Assembly (NCBI RefSeq): GCF_011022235.1
Contig: NZ_JAAIYP010000042.1
Location: 146,936 to 210,935, forward strand
From: Magnetospirillum aberrantis SpK
GTDB lineage: Bacteria; Pseudomonadota; Alphaproteobacteria; Rhodospirillales; Magnetospirillaceae
DNA: 64,000 nt
Direction of reading: 5' to 3'
Shown: one piece after another, positions 17,251 to 24,863 of the stretch
Layout of the letters: each line of letters opens with the position of its first letter
Numbering within the stretch: position 1 is the stretch's first letter
Notes under the pieces: generated by a model
The model's input: only the letters and a program-made list of their open reading frames with translations
Told to the model about the DNA's origin: nothing
Databases searched by the model: none
Program-made: the position numbers and the translations under genes

Positions 17251-17282
17251 ACCATCGGGCGTCAGGTTTGACGTCCGATGGT
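17251..17282 (-). terminator. Probable terminator of gluQ
   Basis: ACCATCGGGCGTC (17251-17263) pairs with GACGTCCGATGGT (17270-17282) with one G-T wobble and a 6-nt loop. On the minus strand it starts directly after the gluQ stop and is followed by CCATTTTAC, a short T-run. Confidence 0.6.
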
Positions 17283-18125
17283 CTAAAAGCCGGCCATGGC
17301 GCGCACCTCGGCGGCGCTGTGGCCCGCCTCGCGCAACGCCTGAAGGGTCAGGCTGCGGTCGCGTTTGGCGAAGCGTTTGCCGCTGTCGTCGGTCAACAGC
17401 CGGTGATGGTGGTAGTCGGGCGTCGGCAGTTCCAGCAACGCCTGCAACAGCCGATGGACGTGGCTGGCGGCGAACAGGTCCACGCCCCGTGTGACCAGGG
17501 TCACATCCTGAAGGGCGTCGTCCACCGTCACCGCCAGGTGGTAGCTGGTGGGCGTGTCCTTGCGGGCCAGCACCACGTCGCCGAAGATTTCCGGCGCCGC
17601 CACCTGCGGACCGGCGGCATGGTCCAGCCAGCGCAGGGGACCCGCCTGTCTTATGGCCTGGGTCATGTCGAGCCTGAGGGCGTGGGGTTCGCCGGCGGCC
17701 ATGCGGTCGGCCCGTTCGGCCGGGTCCAGGCGGCGGCACAGGCCGGGATAAAGCACGCCGTCGGGTCCGTGCGGGGCATGGCCCGACCGCGCCACCTCGT
17801 CGGCGATGTCCTTGCGGGTGCAGAAACAGGGATAGAGCAGGTTCCGGGCCGCGAGCCGGGCCAGGGCCGCGCGGTAATCGTCGAAATGTTCGGACTGGCG
17901 GCGTACCGGCCGTTCCCACTCCAGCCTCAGCCATCCCAGGTCCTCTTCGATGCCGGCGACGAATTCGTCGCGGCAGCGGCCGGAGTCGATGTCCTCGATC
18001 CGCAGCAGGAAACGCCCCGCCTTTCCCGCCTGGGCGGCGGCGAACAGGGCGGAATGGGCGTGGCCCAGATGCAGCCGCCCGGTGGGGCTGGGCGCGAAGC
18101 GGGTGACGAAGGGGGGTTGGTCCAT
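17283..18125 (-). CDS. gluQ: Glutamyl-Q tRNA(Asp) synthetase
   Basis: 280 residues. It is a paralogue of the catalytic core of GluRS that lacks the anticodon-binding domain, as expected for GluQ (YadB). The HIGH-type motif is RFAPSPTGRLHLGHAH and the KMSKS-type loop is KRFAKRDRS. CFCTRK with YPGLC about 30 residues later matches the zinc-binding Cys-Cys-Tyr-Cys set. It glutamylates queuosine at the wobble position of tRNA-Asp. The ATG at 18125 starts the conserved region; another ATG at 18137 would add four residues. It ends at a hairpin terminator. Confidence 0.93.
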   Translation of the reverse strand: MDQPPFVTRFAPSPTGRLHLGHAHSALFAAAQAGKAGRFLLRIEDIDSGRCRDEFVAGIEEDLGWLRLEWERPVRRQSEHFDDYRAALARLAARNLLYPCFCTRKDIADEVARSGHAPHGPDGVLYPGLCRRLDPAERADRMAAGEPHALRLDMTQAIRQAGPLRWLDHAAGPQVAAPEIFGDVVLARKDTPTSYHLAVTVDDALQDVTLVTRGVDLFAASHVHRLLQALLELPTPDYHHHRLLTDDSGKRFAKRDRSLTLQALREAGHSAAEVRAMAGF

Positions 18126-18175
18126 GGCCGTTACCATACCATAATCACTCTATCGACCCCAGCCGGAGACCTACC

Positions 18176-18844
18176 ATGACCGCTCTGCTTTCCGGCCCCG
18201 AGGCGTTGCCGCTGTCGGGGGACTCCGCCCGTCAACTGGTGGTGCTGTTGCATGGCGTCGGCGCCGACGGCGCCGACTTGGCCGAACTGGTTCCCTATCT
18301 GGCGCCCGCCTTGCCGGACGCGGCGTTTTTGTCCCCCGACGGGCCGGAACCTTACGACATGGCGCCGTTCGGCCGGCAATGGTTCTCGCTGGCCGACCGC
18401 TCCGGCCCGGCCTTGGCCCAGGGCGTGCGACAGGCCGCCACGGTGCTTGACGCCTATCTCGACCAGCAATTGGCCCGTTTCGGCCTGACCGAGGCGGAAT
18501 GCGCGGTGATCGGCTTTTCCCAAGGCACCATGACCGCGTTGCAGGTGGCGCCGCGCCGCGAACGGCCCCTGGCGGCGGTGGTGGGTTTTTCCGGCGCCCT
18601 GGTGGCGGCCGAGACACTGGCCGCCGAATTGCGGTCCCGTCCCAGGGTGCTGCTGATCCACGGCGACGCCGACGAGGTGGTCAACCCGGCCTGCCTGGCC
18701 CAGGCCGAACAGGCCCTGACGGCGGTGGGCATTCCGGTGCTGGCGGAAAGCCGGCCGGGACTGGGCCATTCCATCGACGGCCCCGGCCTGTCCCTGGCCA
18801 TCGGCGTGTTGCGTCAGGTGTTCGGTCTGGAAGAGGATGGCTGA
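18176..18844 (+). CDS. Phospholipase/carboxylesterase family alpha/beta hydrolase
   Basis: 222 residues. Alpha/beta hydrolase of the YpfH/carboxylesterase type. LVVLLHGVGADG near 21-32 forms the oxyanion region. The nucleophile Ser115 lies in GFSQGT, and Asp166 (HGDADEVV) and His198 (GLGHSID) complete the triad. No signal peptide is seen, so it should be cytosolic. The substrate is not predictable; short-chain acyl esters or lysophospholipids are typical for the family. It diverges from gluQ with a 50-bp gap. Confidence 0.9.
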   Translation: MTALLSGPEALPLSGDSARQLVVLLHGVGADGADLAELVPYLAPALPDAAFLSPDGPEPYDMAPFGRQWFSLADRSGPALAQGVRQAATVLDAYLDQQLARFGLTEAECAVIGFSQGTMTALQVAPRRERPLAAVVGFSGALVAAETLAAELRSRPRVLLIHGDADEVVNPACLAQAEQALTAVGIPVLAESRPGLGHSIDGPGLSLAIGVLRQVFGLEEDG

Positions 18845-18941
18845 ACAGCTTTTCCCGTAACCGTAACAGGGGCGGTATGGATTTGACCGCTCGGATACAG
18901 TATGTTGGGCCAGCCCTCGCCGAGAGGAGGTGCCGGTCGCC

Positions 18942-19493
18942 GTGGAAGCCTATCCCGCCCTGGTTCTGAACGCCGATTTCCGGCCGCTCAGCTATCTGCC
19001 CCTGTCCCTGTGGTCCTGGCAGGAGGCGGTCAAGGCAGCGGTTGCCGGGCGGGTCAACATTGTCTCGGAATACGACCGGGTGATCCATTCGCCGTCCTGG
19101 CAGATGCGGCTTCCCAGTGTCATTTCGCTTAAGGAATATATCCCGGCGGGGCGGAAGCCGGCCTTCACCCGCTTCAACGTGTTCCTGCGCGACCATTTCG
19201 CCTGTCAATATTGCGGCCGGTCGTTGCCGGTGCACGATCTGACCTTCGACCACGTCATTCCGCGCGCCATGGGCGGGCGCACCAACTGGACCAACGTGGT
19301 CGCCGCCTGCGGTCCGTGCAATCTGGTCAAGGGTTGCCGGCTGCCGCGTCAGGCCGGCATGCGCCTGCTGCGCTGGCCGGTCGAGCCGTCGAGCTTCGAA
19401 CTGCACGAAGCGGGGCGGGCCTTCCCACCCAACTACCTGCACCATTCCTGGCGCGATTTCCTTTATTGGGATTCCGAACTGGAGCAGTTTTAG
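18942..19493 (+). CDS. HNH endonuclease domain protein
   Basis: 183 residues. The HNH core is FDHVIPRAMGGRTNWTNVV, with His104 of the DH pair and Asn118. It is framed by a zinc ribbon, CQYC (88-91) and CGPC (123-126). The N-terminal half (YPALVLNADFRPLSYLPLSLW) is a conserved domain found with this HNH type in many alphaproteobacteria. The GTG at 18942 is preferred over the GTG at 18930 because GAGAGGAGG at 18922-18930 is then correctly spaced. Such stand-alone HNH proteins are common chromosomal genes of unknown biological target. Confidence 0.88.
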   Translation: MEAYPALVLNADFRPLSYLPLSLWSWQEAVKAAVAGRVNIVSEYDRVIHSPSWQMRLPSVISLKEYIPAGRKPAFTRFNVFLRDHFACQYCGRSLPVHDLTFDHVIPRAMGGRTNWTNVVAACGPCNLVKGCRLPRQAGMRLLRWPVEPSSFELHEAGRAFPPNYLHHSWRDFLYWDSELEQF

Positions 19494-19605
19494 CCCGTTA
19501 ACCCTTTTTCCGCTAAACTGCCGGTTCCCTTCCGTCAGGACATCCGACCATGTCGCCACGCCGTTCCCGTTCCGCGTTCCAGGTCCCGACCCGCCACGGT
19601 GCGGC

Positions 19606-20898
19606 ATGAGCGGGCGTTGGCGCGCCGCCTGGGCGGTCTATGGCGACCGGCGCATCCTGTCCATCTTCCTGTTCGGCTTTTCCAGCGGGTTGCCGCTGCT
19701 CCTGACCAAAAGCGGCTCGACGCTGGGGGCGTGGCTGACCGACGCCCATGTGGATCTGGCGTCCATCACCATGCTGGCCTGGGCCGGCATGCCCTATTCG
19801 CTGAAATTTTTGTGGGCGCCGTTTCTCGACCGGCTGAGCCCGCCCTTGGGCTTCGCCCGGCTGGGCCAGCGGCGCGGCTGGATGCTGCTGCTCCAGATCG
19901 TGTTGGCCGCGTCGATCGTGTTCCTGGCGATGGTTCCGGCGGACGATACCTGGATGATGGGGCTGGGCGTTTTGCTGGTGGCGTTCTGTTCCGCCAGCCA
20001 GGACGTGGTGGTCGATGCCTATCGCGTCGATATCCTGGTTGCCGACAAACAGGCGCCGGGTGCGACCATGATCCAGGCCGGCTATCGCATCGCCATGCTG
20101 GTGGCCGGCGCCGGCGCGCTGTGGCTGGCCGAACACTTCCTGACCTGGCCCGAGGTCTACATGGTGATGGCCGGCATGGTGGGAATCGGCATGGTGGCGA
20201 CGCTGTGCAATCCCGAACCGCATCTGGGCGAGCGCACGCCCATCCCGCCCGGCGCGCGGGCGTGGATCGAGGACGCGGTGGTGTCGCCGTTCGCCGACAT
20301 GCTGCGCCGTCAGGGCGGCGCGCTGTTCGCCATTCTGGCCTTCATCATGCTGTTCAAGCTGTGCGACGCCATTCCCGGCTCGGTGGCGACGCCGTTCTAC
20401 AAGGCCATGGGTTTCAGCAACGACGAAATCGCCGGCATCACCAAGGTGTTCGGCCTGGGCGCCACCATGATCGGGCTGGCGCTGGGCGGCGTGGTGGCGG
20501 TGCGTCTGGGATTGTTGCGGGCGTTGTTCATTACCGGGGTTCTTCAGGCGGTGTCCAACCTGATGTATGTGTGGCAGACCTTCATGGGCCATGACCGTCT
20601 TGCCCTGGTCGCCACCATCGCCATCGAGAACGTCAGCGGCTCCATGGCCGCGACGGTGTTCGTCGCCTATCTGTCGCGGCTGTGCAGCCTGAATTATTCC
20701 GCCACCCAATACGCCCTGTTGTCGGCCCTGGCGGCGGTGGGCACCAACTTCTTCTCGGGTTTCAGCGGCATGCTGGTGCAGAGCATGGGCTGGGCGGGGT
20801 TCTTCGCCTTCACCACCCTGACGGCGTTGCCGGGCATGGCCATCCTGGTATGGCTGATGCGCAACATGCCAGTGGAAGCGACCGCGGAGCGGGCTTAA
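19606..20898 (+). CDS. ampG: AmpG-like MFS permease (muropeptide transporter family)
   Basis: 430 residues with about 12-14 hydrophobic segments. The AmpG signature is clear: GFSSGLPLLLTKSGSTLGAWL near the start, WAGMPYSLKFLWAPFLDR, QDVVVDAYRVDIL, and the later AYLSRLCSLNYSATQYALLS. AmpG imports anhydro-muropeptides from the periplasm during peptidoglycan recycling. The start at 19606 is the only ATG near the conserved N-terminus. It stands between the HNH gene and ald with no obvious operon partner. Confidence 0.87.
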   Translation: MSGRWRAAWAVYGDRRILSIFLFGFSSGLPLLLTKSGSTLGAWLTDAHVDLASITMLAWAGMPYSLKFLWAPFLDRLSPPLGFARLGQRRGWMLLLQIVLAASIVFLAMVPADDTWMMGLGVLLVAFCSASQDVVVDAYRVDILVADKQAPGATMIQAGYRIAMLVAGAGALWLAEHFLTWPEVYMVMAGMVGIGMVATLCNPEPHLGERTPIPPGARAWIEDAVVSPFADMLRRQGGALFAILAFIMLFKLCDAIPGSVATPFYKAMGFSNDEIAGITKVFGLGATMIGLALGGVVAVRLGLLRALFITGVLQAVSNLMYVWQTFMGHDRLALVATIAIENVSGSMAATVFVAYLSRLCSLNYSATQYALLSALAAVGTNFFSGFSGMLVQSMGWAGFFAFTTLTALPGMAILVWLMRNMPVEATAERA

Positions 20899-20952
20899 TC
20901 TAGACGTCGTTTCCGCGCGATCTTCACCATACCGTCAGGTTGCGCATGCTCC

Positions 20953-20978
20953 TTTTTGGGGTATTGTAATTCCAAAAA
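20953..20978. promoter_or_regulatory. Short AT-rich inverted repeat upstream of ald, possible operator
   Basis: TTTTTGG (20953-20959) and CCAAAAA (20972-20978) form a dyad centred about 25 bp before the ald start. Alanine dehydrogenase genes are often controlled by Lrp/AsnC-type regulators that bind AT-rich dyads; whether this is such a site is inference. Confidence 0.3.
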
Positions 20979-20990
20979 ATGGGTGAGCCC

Positions 20991-22121
20991 ATGCGCATCG
21001 GCGTTCCCAAGGAAATCAAGAGCCACGAATACCGCGTCGGGTTGACCCCTGGCTCCGTTCGCGAGCTGGTGCATCACGGCCATCAGGTGATTGTGGAGCG
21101 TTCGGCCGGCGACGGCATCGGCTGTTCCGACGCCGCTTACCGCGCGGTCGGTGCCCAGGTGGTGGACAGTGCCGCCGAGGTGTTCGCCACCGCCGATCTG
21201 GTGGTCAAGGTCAAGGAACCGCAACCGGCCGAGATCGCCCGCCTGCGCGAGGGCCAGGTGCTGTTCACCTATCTGCATCTTGCTCCCGACGCCGACCAGA
21301 CCAAGGCCTTGGTGGAATCGGGCGTCACCGCCATCGCCTACGAGACGGTGACCGATTCCTTCGGCCGTTTGCCGTTGCTGGCCCCCATGAGCGAGGTCGC
21401 CGGCCGCATGGCGGTCCAGGTCGGCGCCCATTGCCTGGAAAAGGAACAAGGCGGCATCGGCGTGCTGTTGGGCGGGGTGCCGGGCGTCGCGCCGGGCAAC
21501 GTGGTGGTCCTGGGCGGCGGCGTGGTCGGCACCAACGCGGCGCGCATGGCGGCTGGCCTGGGCGCACGGGTGGTGGTGCTGGACAAATCGTTGCCGCGCC
21601 TGGCCCAGATCGACGAGATGTTCGGCGGCCGGGTCCAGACCGCCTATGCCAATCTGAACGCGCTGGAGCAGCATGTGCTGGACGCCGACCTGCTGATCGG
21701 CGCGGTTCTGGTGCCCGGGGCCGCCGCGCCGCGTCTGGTCAGCCGCTCCCAGGTGGCCGGCATGCGCAACGGCTCGGTTGTCGTCGATGTCGCCATCGAC
21801 CAAGGCGGCTGTATCGAGACGGCCCGCCCCACCACCCACGCCCAGCCGACCTATGTCGAGGAGGGCGTGGTTCATTATTGCGTGACCAACATGCCGGGCG
21901 CGGTGGCGCGGACCTCGGCCTTCGCGCTCAACAACGCCACGCTGCCTTTCGTGCTGGCCCTGGCCGACAAGGGCTGGGTCGGCGCGGTATCCGAGGACCC
22001 GCACCTGCGCGCGGGCCTCAACGTCCATCGCGGCCAGGTCACCCACGCCGCAGTGGCGCGCGACCGCGGTTTCCAGTATGTGGATGCCGAGGTCGTCCTG
22101 ACCAAAGAACAAGGATCATAA
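20991..22121 (+). CDS. ald: Alanine dehydrogenase
   Basis: 376 residues, close to the usual 371. With the ATG at 20991 the protein starts [20 protein letters not shown] and the catalytic residues fall exactly at Lys75 (VVKVKEP) and His96 (YLHLAPD), as in characterised enzymes. This supports that start over the ATG at 20979. [17 protein letters not shown] is the NAD-binding motif. It interconverts L-alanine and pyruvate with NAD and ammonia. The stop lies 5 bp before ppa, suggesting co-transcription. Confidence 0.95.
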   Translation: MRIGVPKEIKSHEYRVGLTPGSVRELVHHGHQVIVERSAGDGIGCSDAAYRAVGAQVVDSAAEVFATADLVVKVKEPQPAEIARLREGQVLFTYLHLAPDADQTKALVESGVTAIAYETVTDSFGRLPLLAPMSEVAGRMAVQVGAHCLEKEQGGIGVLLGGVPGVAPGNVVVLGGGVVGTNAARMAAGLGARVVVLDKSLPRLAQIDEMFGGRVQTAYANLNALEQHVLDADLLIGAVLVPGAAAPRLVSRSQVAGMRNGSVVVDVAIDQGGCIETARPTTHAQPTYVEEGVVHYCVTNMPGAVARTSAFALNNATLPFVLALADKGWVGAVSEDPHLRAGLNVHRGQVTHAAVARDRGFQYVDAEVVLTKEQGS

Positions 22122-22126
22122 GAACC

Positions 22127-22666
22127 ATGGATATCAAGAAGATCCCCATCGGCAAGAACCCGCCGAACGACATCAACGTGATCATCGAGATCCCGCTCAA
22201 GGGTGATCCGGTGAAGTACGAGATCGACAAGGAATCGGGCGCCATGTTCGTCGACCGCTTCCTGCACACCGCCATGTACTACCCGACCAATTACGGCTTC
22301 GTCCCGCACACCTTGTCGGATGACGGCGATCCGGTGGACGTGATGGTGGTCGGCCGGCATGGCGTCGCGGTGGGATCGGTCATGCGGTCGCGCCCGATCG
22401 GCGTGTTGCTGATGGAGGACGAGGCCGGTCACGACGAGAAGATCCTGGCCGTGCCGCATCCCAAGCTGCACCCGTTCTACGACGACGTGAAGACCTATTC
22501 GGACCTGCCCGCTACCCTGATCCAGCAGATCGAGCACTTCTTCGCTCATTACAAGGATCTGGAAGAGGGCAAGTGGGTCAAGGTGATCGGCTGGGGCGGC
22601 CCGGAAAAGGCCGCCGAGATCATCGAGGCCGCCATCAAGAAGGCCGAGAAGAAGACGAAGAAGTAA
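22127..22666 (+). CDS. ppa: Inorganic pyrophosphatase
   Basis: 179 residues, the size of bacterial family I pyrophosphatases. The active-site signature [11 protein letters not shown] with metal-binding aspartates, GFVPHTL and [12 protein letters not shown] are all present. The enzyme hydrolyses pyrophosphate in the cytosol and pulls biosynthetic reactions forward. The tail is Lys-rich (KKAEKKTKK). It follows ald by 5 bp. A strong rho-independent terminator lies about 80 bp beyond the stop. Confidence 0.97.
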   Translation: MDIKKIPIGKNPPNDINVIIEIPLKGDPVKYEIDKESGAMFVDRFLHTAMYYPTNYGFVPHTLSDDGDPVDVMVVGRHGVAVGSVMRSRPIGVLLMEDEAGHDEKILAVPHPKLHPFYDDVKTYSDLPATLIQQIEHFFAHYKDLEEGKWVKVIGWGGPEKAAEIIEAAIKKAEKKTKK

Positions 22667-22690
22667 TCTTCGCCGCCTTCCGGGCAAGAG

Positions 22691-22736
22691 AAAACCCTCC
22701 CCCTGCCACCGAGAGCCGTTGGGGCTAGGTGTGTTT
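22691..22736. repeat. Outer inverted repeat, left copy, flanking the GIY-YIG gene
   Basis: This stretch of about 46 bp is an imperfect inverted copy of 23196-23245. Shared parts are AAAACCCTCCCC at one end and GAGCCGTTG-G-CTA-GTGTGTTT at the other; the middle differs. Read on the minus strand it ends in GGGAGGGTTTTC. It lies 24 bp after the ppa stop. Confidence 0.7.
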
Positions 22737-22743
22737 GATGTCA

Positions 22744-22785
22744 GCCCCGCAACAGGCCATGAGCCAGTTGCGGGGCTTTTCATTT
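22744..22785 (+). terminator. Rho-independent terminator of ald-ppa
   Basis: GCCCCGCAAC (22744-22753) pairs perfectly with GTTGCGGGGC (22767-22776) across a 13-nt loop, and the stem can extend by one A-T pair. It is followed directly by TTTTCATTT. It is a strong terminator for the upstream ppa transcript and sits between the outer and inner left repeats. Confidence 0.85.
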
Positions 22786-22800
22786 ACCGAAGAATTTCTC

Positions 22801-22832
22801 CGTCATGGCCGGGCTTGACCCGGCCATCCACG
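22801..22832. repeat. Inner inverted repeat, left copy (REP-like palindrome)
   Basis: 32 bp identical, in inverted orientation, to 23164-23195. It contains its own palindrome, ATGGCCGGG-CTTGA-CCCGGCCAT (22805-22827), a 9-bp stem with a 5-nt loop. To my knowledge similar GGCCGGG...CCCGGCC palindromes recur in intergenic spaces of alphaproteobacterial genomes. Confidence 0.9.
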
Positions 22833-22874
22833 CTGCCGGTTGCAGACGCCCACGGCGGGCCGCATCATGCGAGC

Positions 22875-23162
22875 ATGCAAGGCGGCTGGGTCTACATCAT
22901 GACGAACCGACCGAATGGCACGCTGTACGTCGGCGTGACCAGCGATTTGGCGCGTCGAGCATGGGAGCACCGGGAGGGCGTCGCCGACGGCTTCACCAAA
23001 CGGTATGGGCTGAAGCGGCTGGTTTATGCCGAGCGATACGAGGACATCCGCACCGCCATTCAGCGGGAGAAGAACCTCAAGCACTGGCCGAGGGCTTGGA
23101 AGGTCAAGCTGATCCTGGCCGACAATCCGAACTGGGACGATCTCTACGAGCGGCTGGCGTAG
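22875..23162 (+). CDS. Small GIY-YIG nuclease domain protein (UPF0213/YhbQ type)
   Basis: 95 residues, almost only a GIY-YIG domain. The two motif halves are VYI (6-8) and YVG (18-20). LARRAWEHR carries the conserved Arg (27) and His (32), and Glu65 in IQREKNLK is in the position of the metal-binding Glu. The set is consistent with a catalytically intact nuclease. The ATG at 22875 starts MQGGWVYIM; the frame is open upstream but runs through the repeat. The gene is bracketed by a perfect 32-bp inverted repeat and, outside that, by a longer imperfect one; its right flank has its own terminator. Cellular role unknown. Confidence 0.92.
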   Translation: MQGGWVYIMTNRPNGTLYVGVTSDLARRAWEHREGVADGFTKRYGLKRLVYAERYEDIRTAIQREKNLKHWPRAWKVKLILADNPNWDDLYERLA

Positions 23163-23163
23163 C

Positions 23164-23195
23164 CGTGGATGGCCGGGTCAAGCCCGGCCATGACG
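23164..23195. repeat. Inner inverted repeat, right copy (REP-like palindrome)
   Basis: Exact reverse complement of 22801-22832, starting 1 bp after the GIY-YIG stop codon. Its internal palindrome is ATGGCCGGG-TCAAG-CCCGGCCAT (23169-23191). It directly abuts the right copy of the outer repeat. Confidence 0.9.
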
Positions 23196-23245
23196 AAACA
23201 CACTTAGTCTCAACGGCTCCCCTGCCATCGGGGGAGGGTTTTTTT
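23196..23245 (+). repeat. Outer inverted repeat, right copy, ending in a terminator
   Basis: Imperfect inverted copy of 22691-22736. Its distal part forms a rho-independent terminator on the plus strand: CTCCCC (23217-23222), an 8-nt loop, GGGGAG (23231-23236), GG and seven T residues (23239-23245). It would end the GIY-YIG transcript. Confidence 0.75.
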
Positions 23246-23278
23246 GGTTCTTCACCGGATTCCGGGATGAACCTTTCC

Positions 23279-23998
23279 TTATTCCTGCTCGGCGCCTTCC
23301 AGGGCCGAGGTGTCGCGCTTGGGCCGCTGGTCGTTGAGCTTGCGGCCGGTGACCAGGAAATAAGTCATCTCGGCGATGTTGGTGGCGTGGTCGCCGATGC
23401 GTTCGATGTTCTTCGCGATGAACATCAGATGGGTGCCGGCGGTGATGGTGCGCGGGTCTTCCATCATGTAGGTCAGGATCTCACGGAACAGGCTGGAATA
23501 AAGGTCGTCCACCTCCTGGTCGCGCGAACGCACCGCCAGCGCCTTTTCCGCGTCATGGGTCAGATAGGCGTCCAGCACCTCGGCCAGCAGCGCCTGGACC
23601 AGCCGGCCCATGCGCACCAGCGAGCGCATGGGAGCGACCGGCGGCATCTGGTTGAGCACCAGCGACCGCTTGGCGGCGTTGGCGGCGTGGTCGGCGATGC
23701 GTTCCAGGTCGCCGGCCGCTTTCAGCGTGGCGATCACCGCGCGCAGATCGTCGGCCACCGGGGCGCGCAACGCCAACAGCCGCACGGTCTGTTCGTTGAC
23801 GAAGCTCTCGCAATCATCGACGCGGACGTCGTCGTTCATGATGCGGGTGGCAAGGTCGCTGTCGCGATGTTCGAGCGCCTCGATGGCGCCCTTCAACTGT
23901 TGCTCGGTCAGGCCGCCCATACGGGCCAGCGCGTCGTGCAGGCGCTTCAGTTCCTCGTCGAAGGAACGGACGATGTGTTGGTCGCCGATGGTGGGCAT
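23279..23998 (-). CDS. phoU: Phosphate transport system regulator PhoU
   Basis: 239 residues. Two PhoU helical-bundle repeats are visible, each with the metal-binding pattern E-DxxxD: DLERIADHAANAAKR in the first half and NIERIGDHATNIAEM in the second. PhoU links the Pst transporter to the PhoR kinase and represses the Pho response when phosphate is plentiful. The ATG at 23998 gives MPTIGDQHIVRSFDEEL, the usual N-terminus. It follows pstB by 13 bp. pstS, pstC, pstA and phoB are not nearby. Confidence 0.96.
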   Translation of the reverse strand: MPTIGDQHIVRSFDEELKRLHDALARMGGLTEQQLKGAIEALEHRDSDLATRIMNDDVRVDDCESFVNEQTVRLLALRAPVADDLRAVIATLKAAGDLERIADHAANAAKRSLVLNQMPPVAPMRSLVRMGRLVQALLAEVLDAYLTHDAEKALAVRSRDQEVDDLYSSLFREILTYMMEDPRTITAGTHLMFIAKNIERIGDHATNIAEMTYFLVTGRKLNDQRPKRDTSALEGAEQE

Positions 23999-24011
23999 GT
24001 GCGCAATCTCC

Positions 24012-24803
24012 TTAACCGAAACGGCCAGTGATGTAGCCTTGGGTCAATTGGTGGCGGGGGGCGGTGAAGATCTGTTCGGTGGGGCCGATCTCGATCAACT
24101 CGCCCAGATGGAAAAAGGCGGTCTGTTGCGACACGCGCGCCGCCTGTTGCATGGAATGGGTGACGATGACCAGGGTGTAGCGCTCGTGCAGCTCGTCCAT
24201 CAGTTCCTCCACCTTGGCGGTGGCGATGGGGTCGAGCGCCGAACACGGCTCGTCCATCAGGATCACCTCGGGGTTGACGGCGATGGCGCGGGCGATGCAC
24301 AGGCGCTGTTGCTGGCCGCCCGACAGGCCGGTGCCCAACTCGTGCAGGCGGTCCTTGACCTCGTGCCACAGCCCGGCCTTTTCCAGCGCCGTCTCGACGA
24401 TCTGGTCCAGATGGGTCTTGTCCTTGAACAGCGCGTGGATGCGCGGGCCGAAGGCGACGTTCTCGTAGATGGTCTTGGGGAACGGGTTGGGTTTTTGGAA
24501 GACGATGCCCACCCGCATGCGCAACAGCACCGGGTCGATGCCGGCGGGACCGTAGACCGCCTCGCCGTCCAAGGTGATGTCGCCGCTGACCCGCGCGCCG
24601 GCGATGGTGTCGTTCATGCGGTTCAGGCAGCGCAGGAAAGTGGATTTGCCGCAGCCCGAGGGGCCGATCAGCGCGGTGACCTGGCCGGCGGGAATGTCGA
24701 GGTCGACACCCTTGAGCGCCAGCTTGTCGCCGTAATGCACCTTGACCGCGCGGGCGGTCATCTTCGTTTCGTCCGCCGCGCCCTGGTCCACCGCTTCCGC
24801 CAT
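24012..24803 (-). CDS. pstB: Phosphate ABC transporter ATP-binding protein PstB
   Basis: 263 residues. Walker A is GPSGCGKS, the ABC signature is [14 protein letters not shown] and Walker B is [13 protein letters not shown], followed by the switch His in [34 protein letters not shown] is specific for PstB. It powers high-affinity phosphate import from the cytosolic face. The ATG at 24803 is chosen because AGGA lies about 10 bp upstream; an ATG at 24827 has no clear ribosome-binding site. It forms a pair with phoU; the transporter's membrane and binding subunits are not in the window. Confidence 0.95.
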   Translation of the reverse strand: MAEAVDQGAADETKMTARAVKVHYGDKLALKGVDLDIPAGQVTALIGPSGCGKSTFLRCLNRMNDTIAGARVSGDITLDGEAVYGPAGIDPVLLRMRVGIVFQKPNPFPKTIYENVAFGPRIHALFKDKTHLDQIVETALEKAGLWHEVKDRLHELGTGLSGGQQQRLCIARAIAVNPEVILMDEPCSALDPIATAKVEELMDELHERYTLVIVTHSMQQAARVSQQTAFFHLGELIEIGPTEQIFTAPRHQLTQGYITGRFG

Positions 24804-24863
24804 GATCGGGTCCTGAATATGGAACATCCGGGCTAGGTAACCCGAGCGGCGACCCCGTTCAAG

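Noticed and set aside
16009..17934. Open minus-strand extension upstream of cobO
   Set aside because: The conserved CobO N-terminus starts at 16008; the upstream translation is antisense to the exported repeat protein and gluQ region and has no motif.
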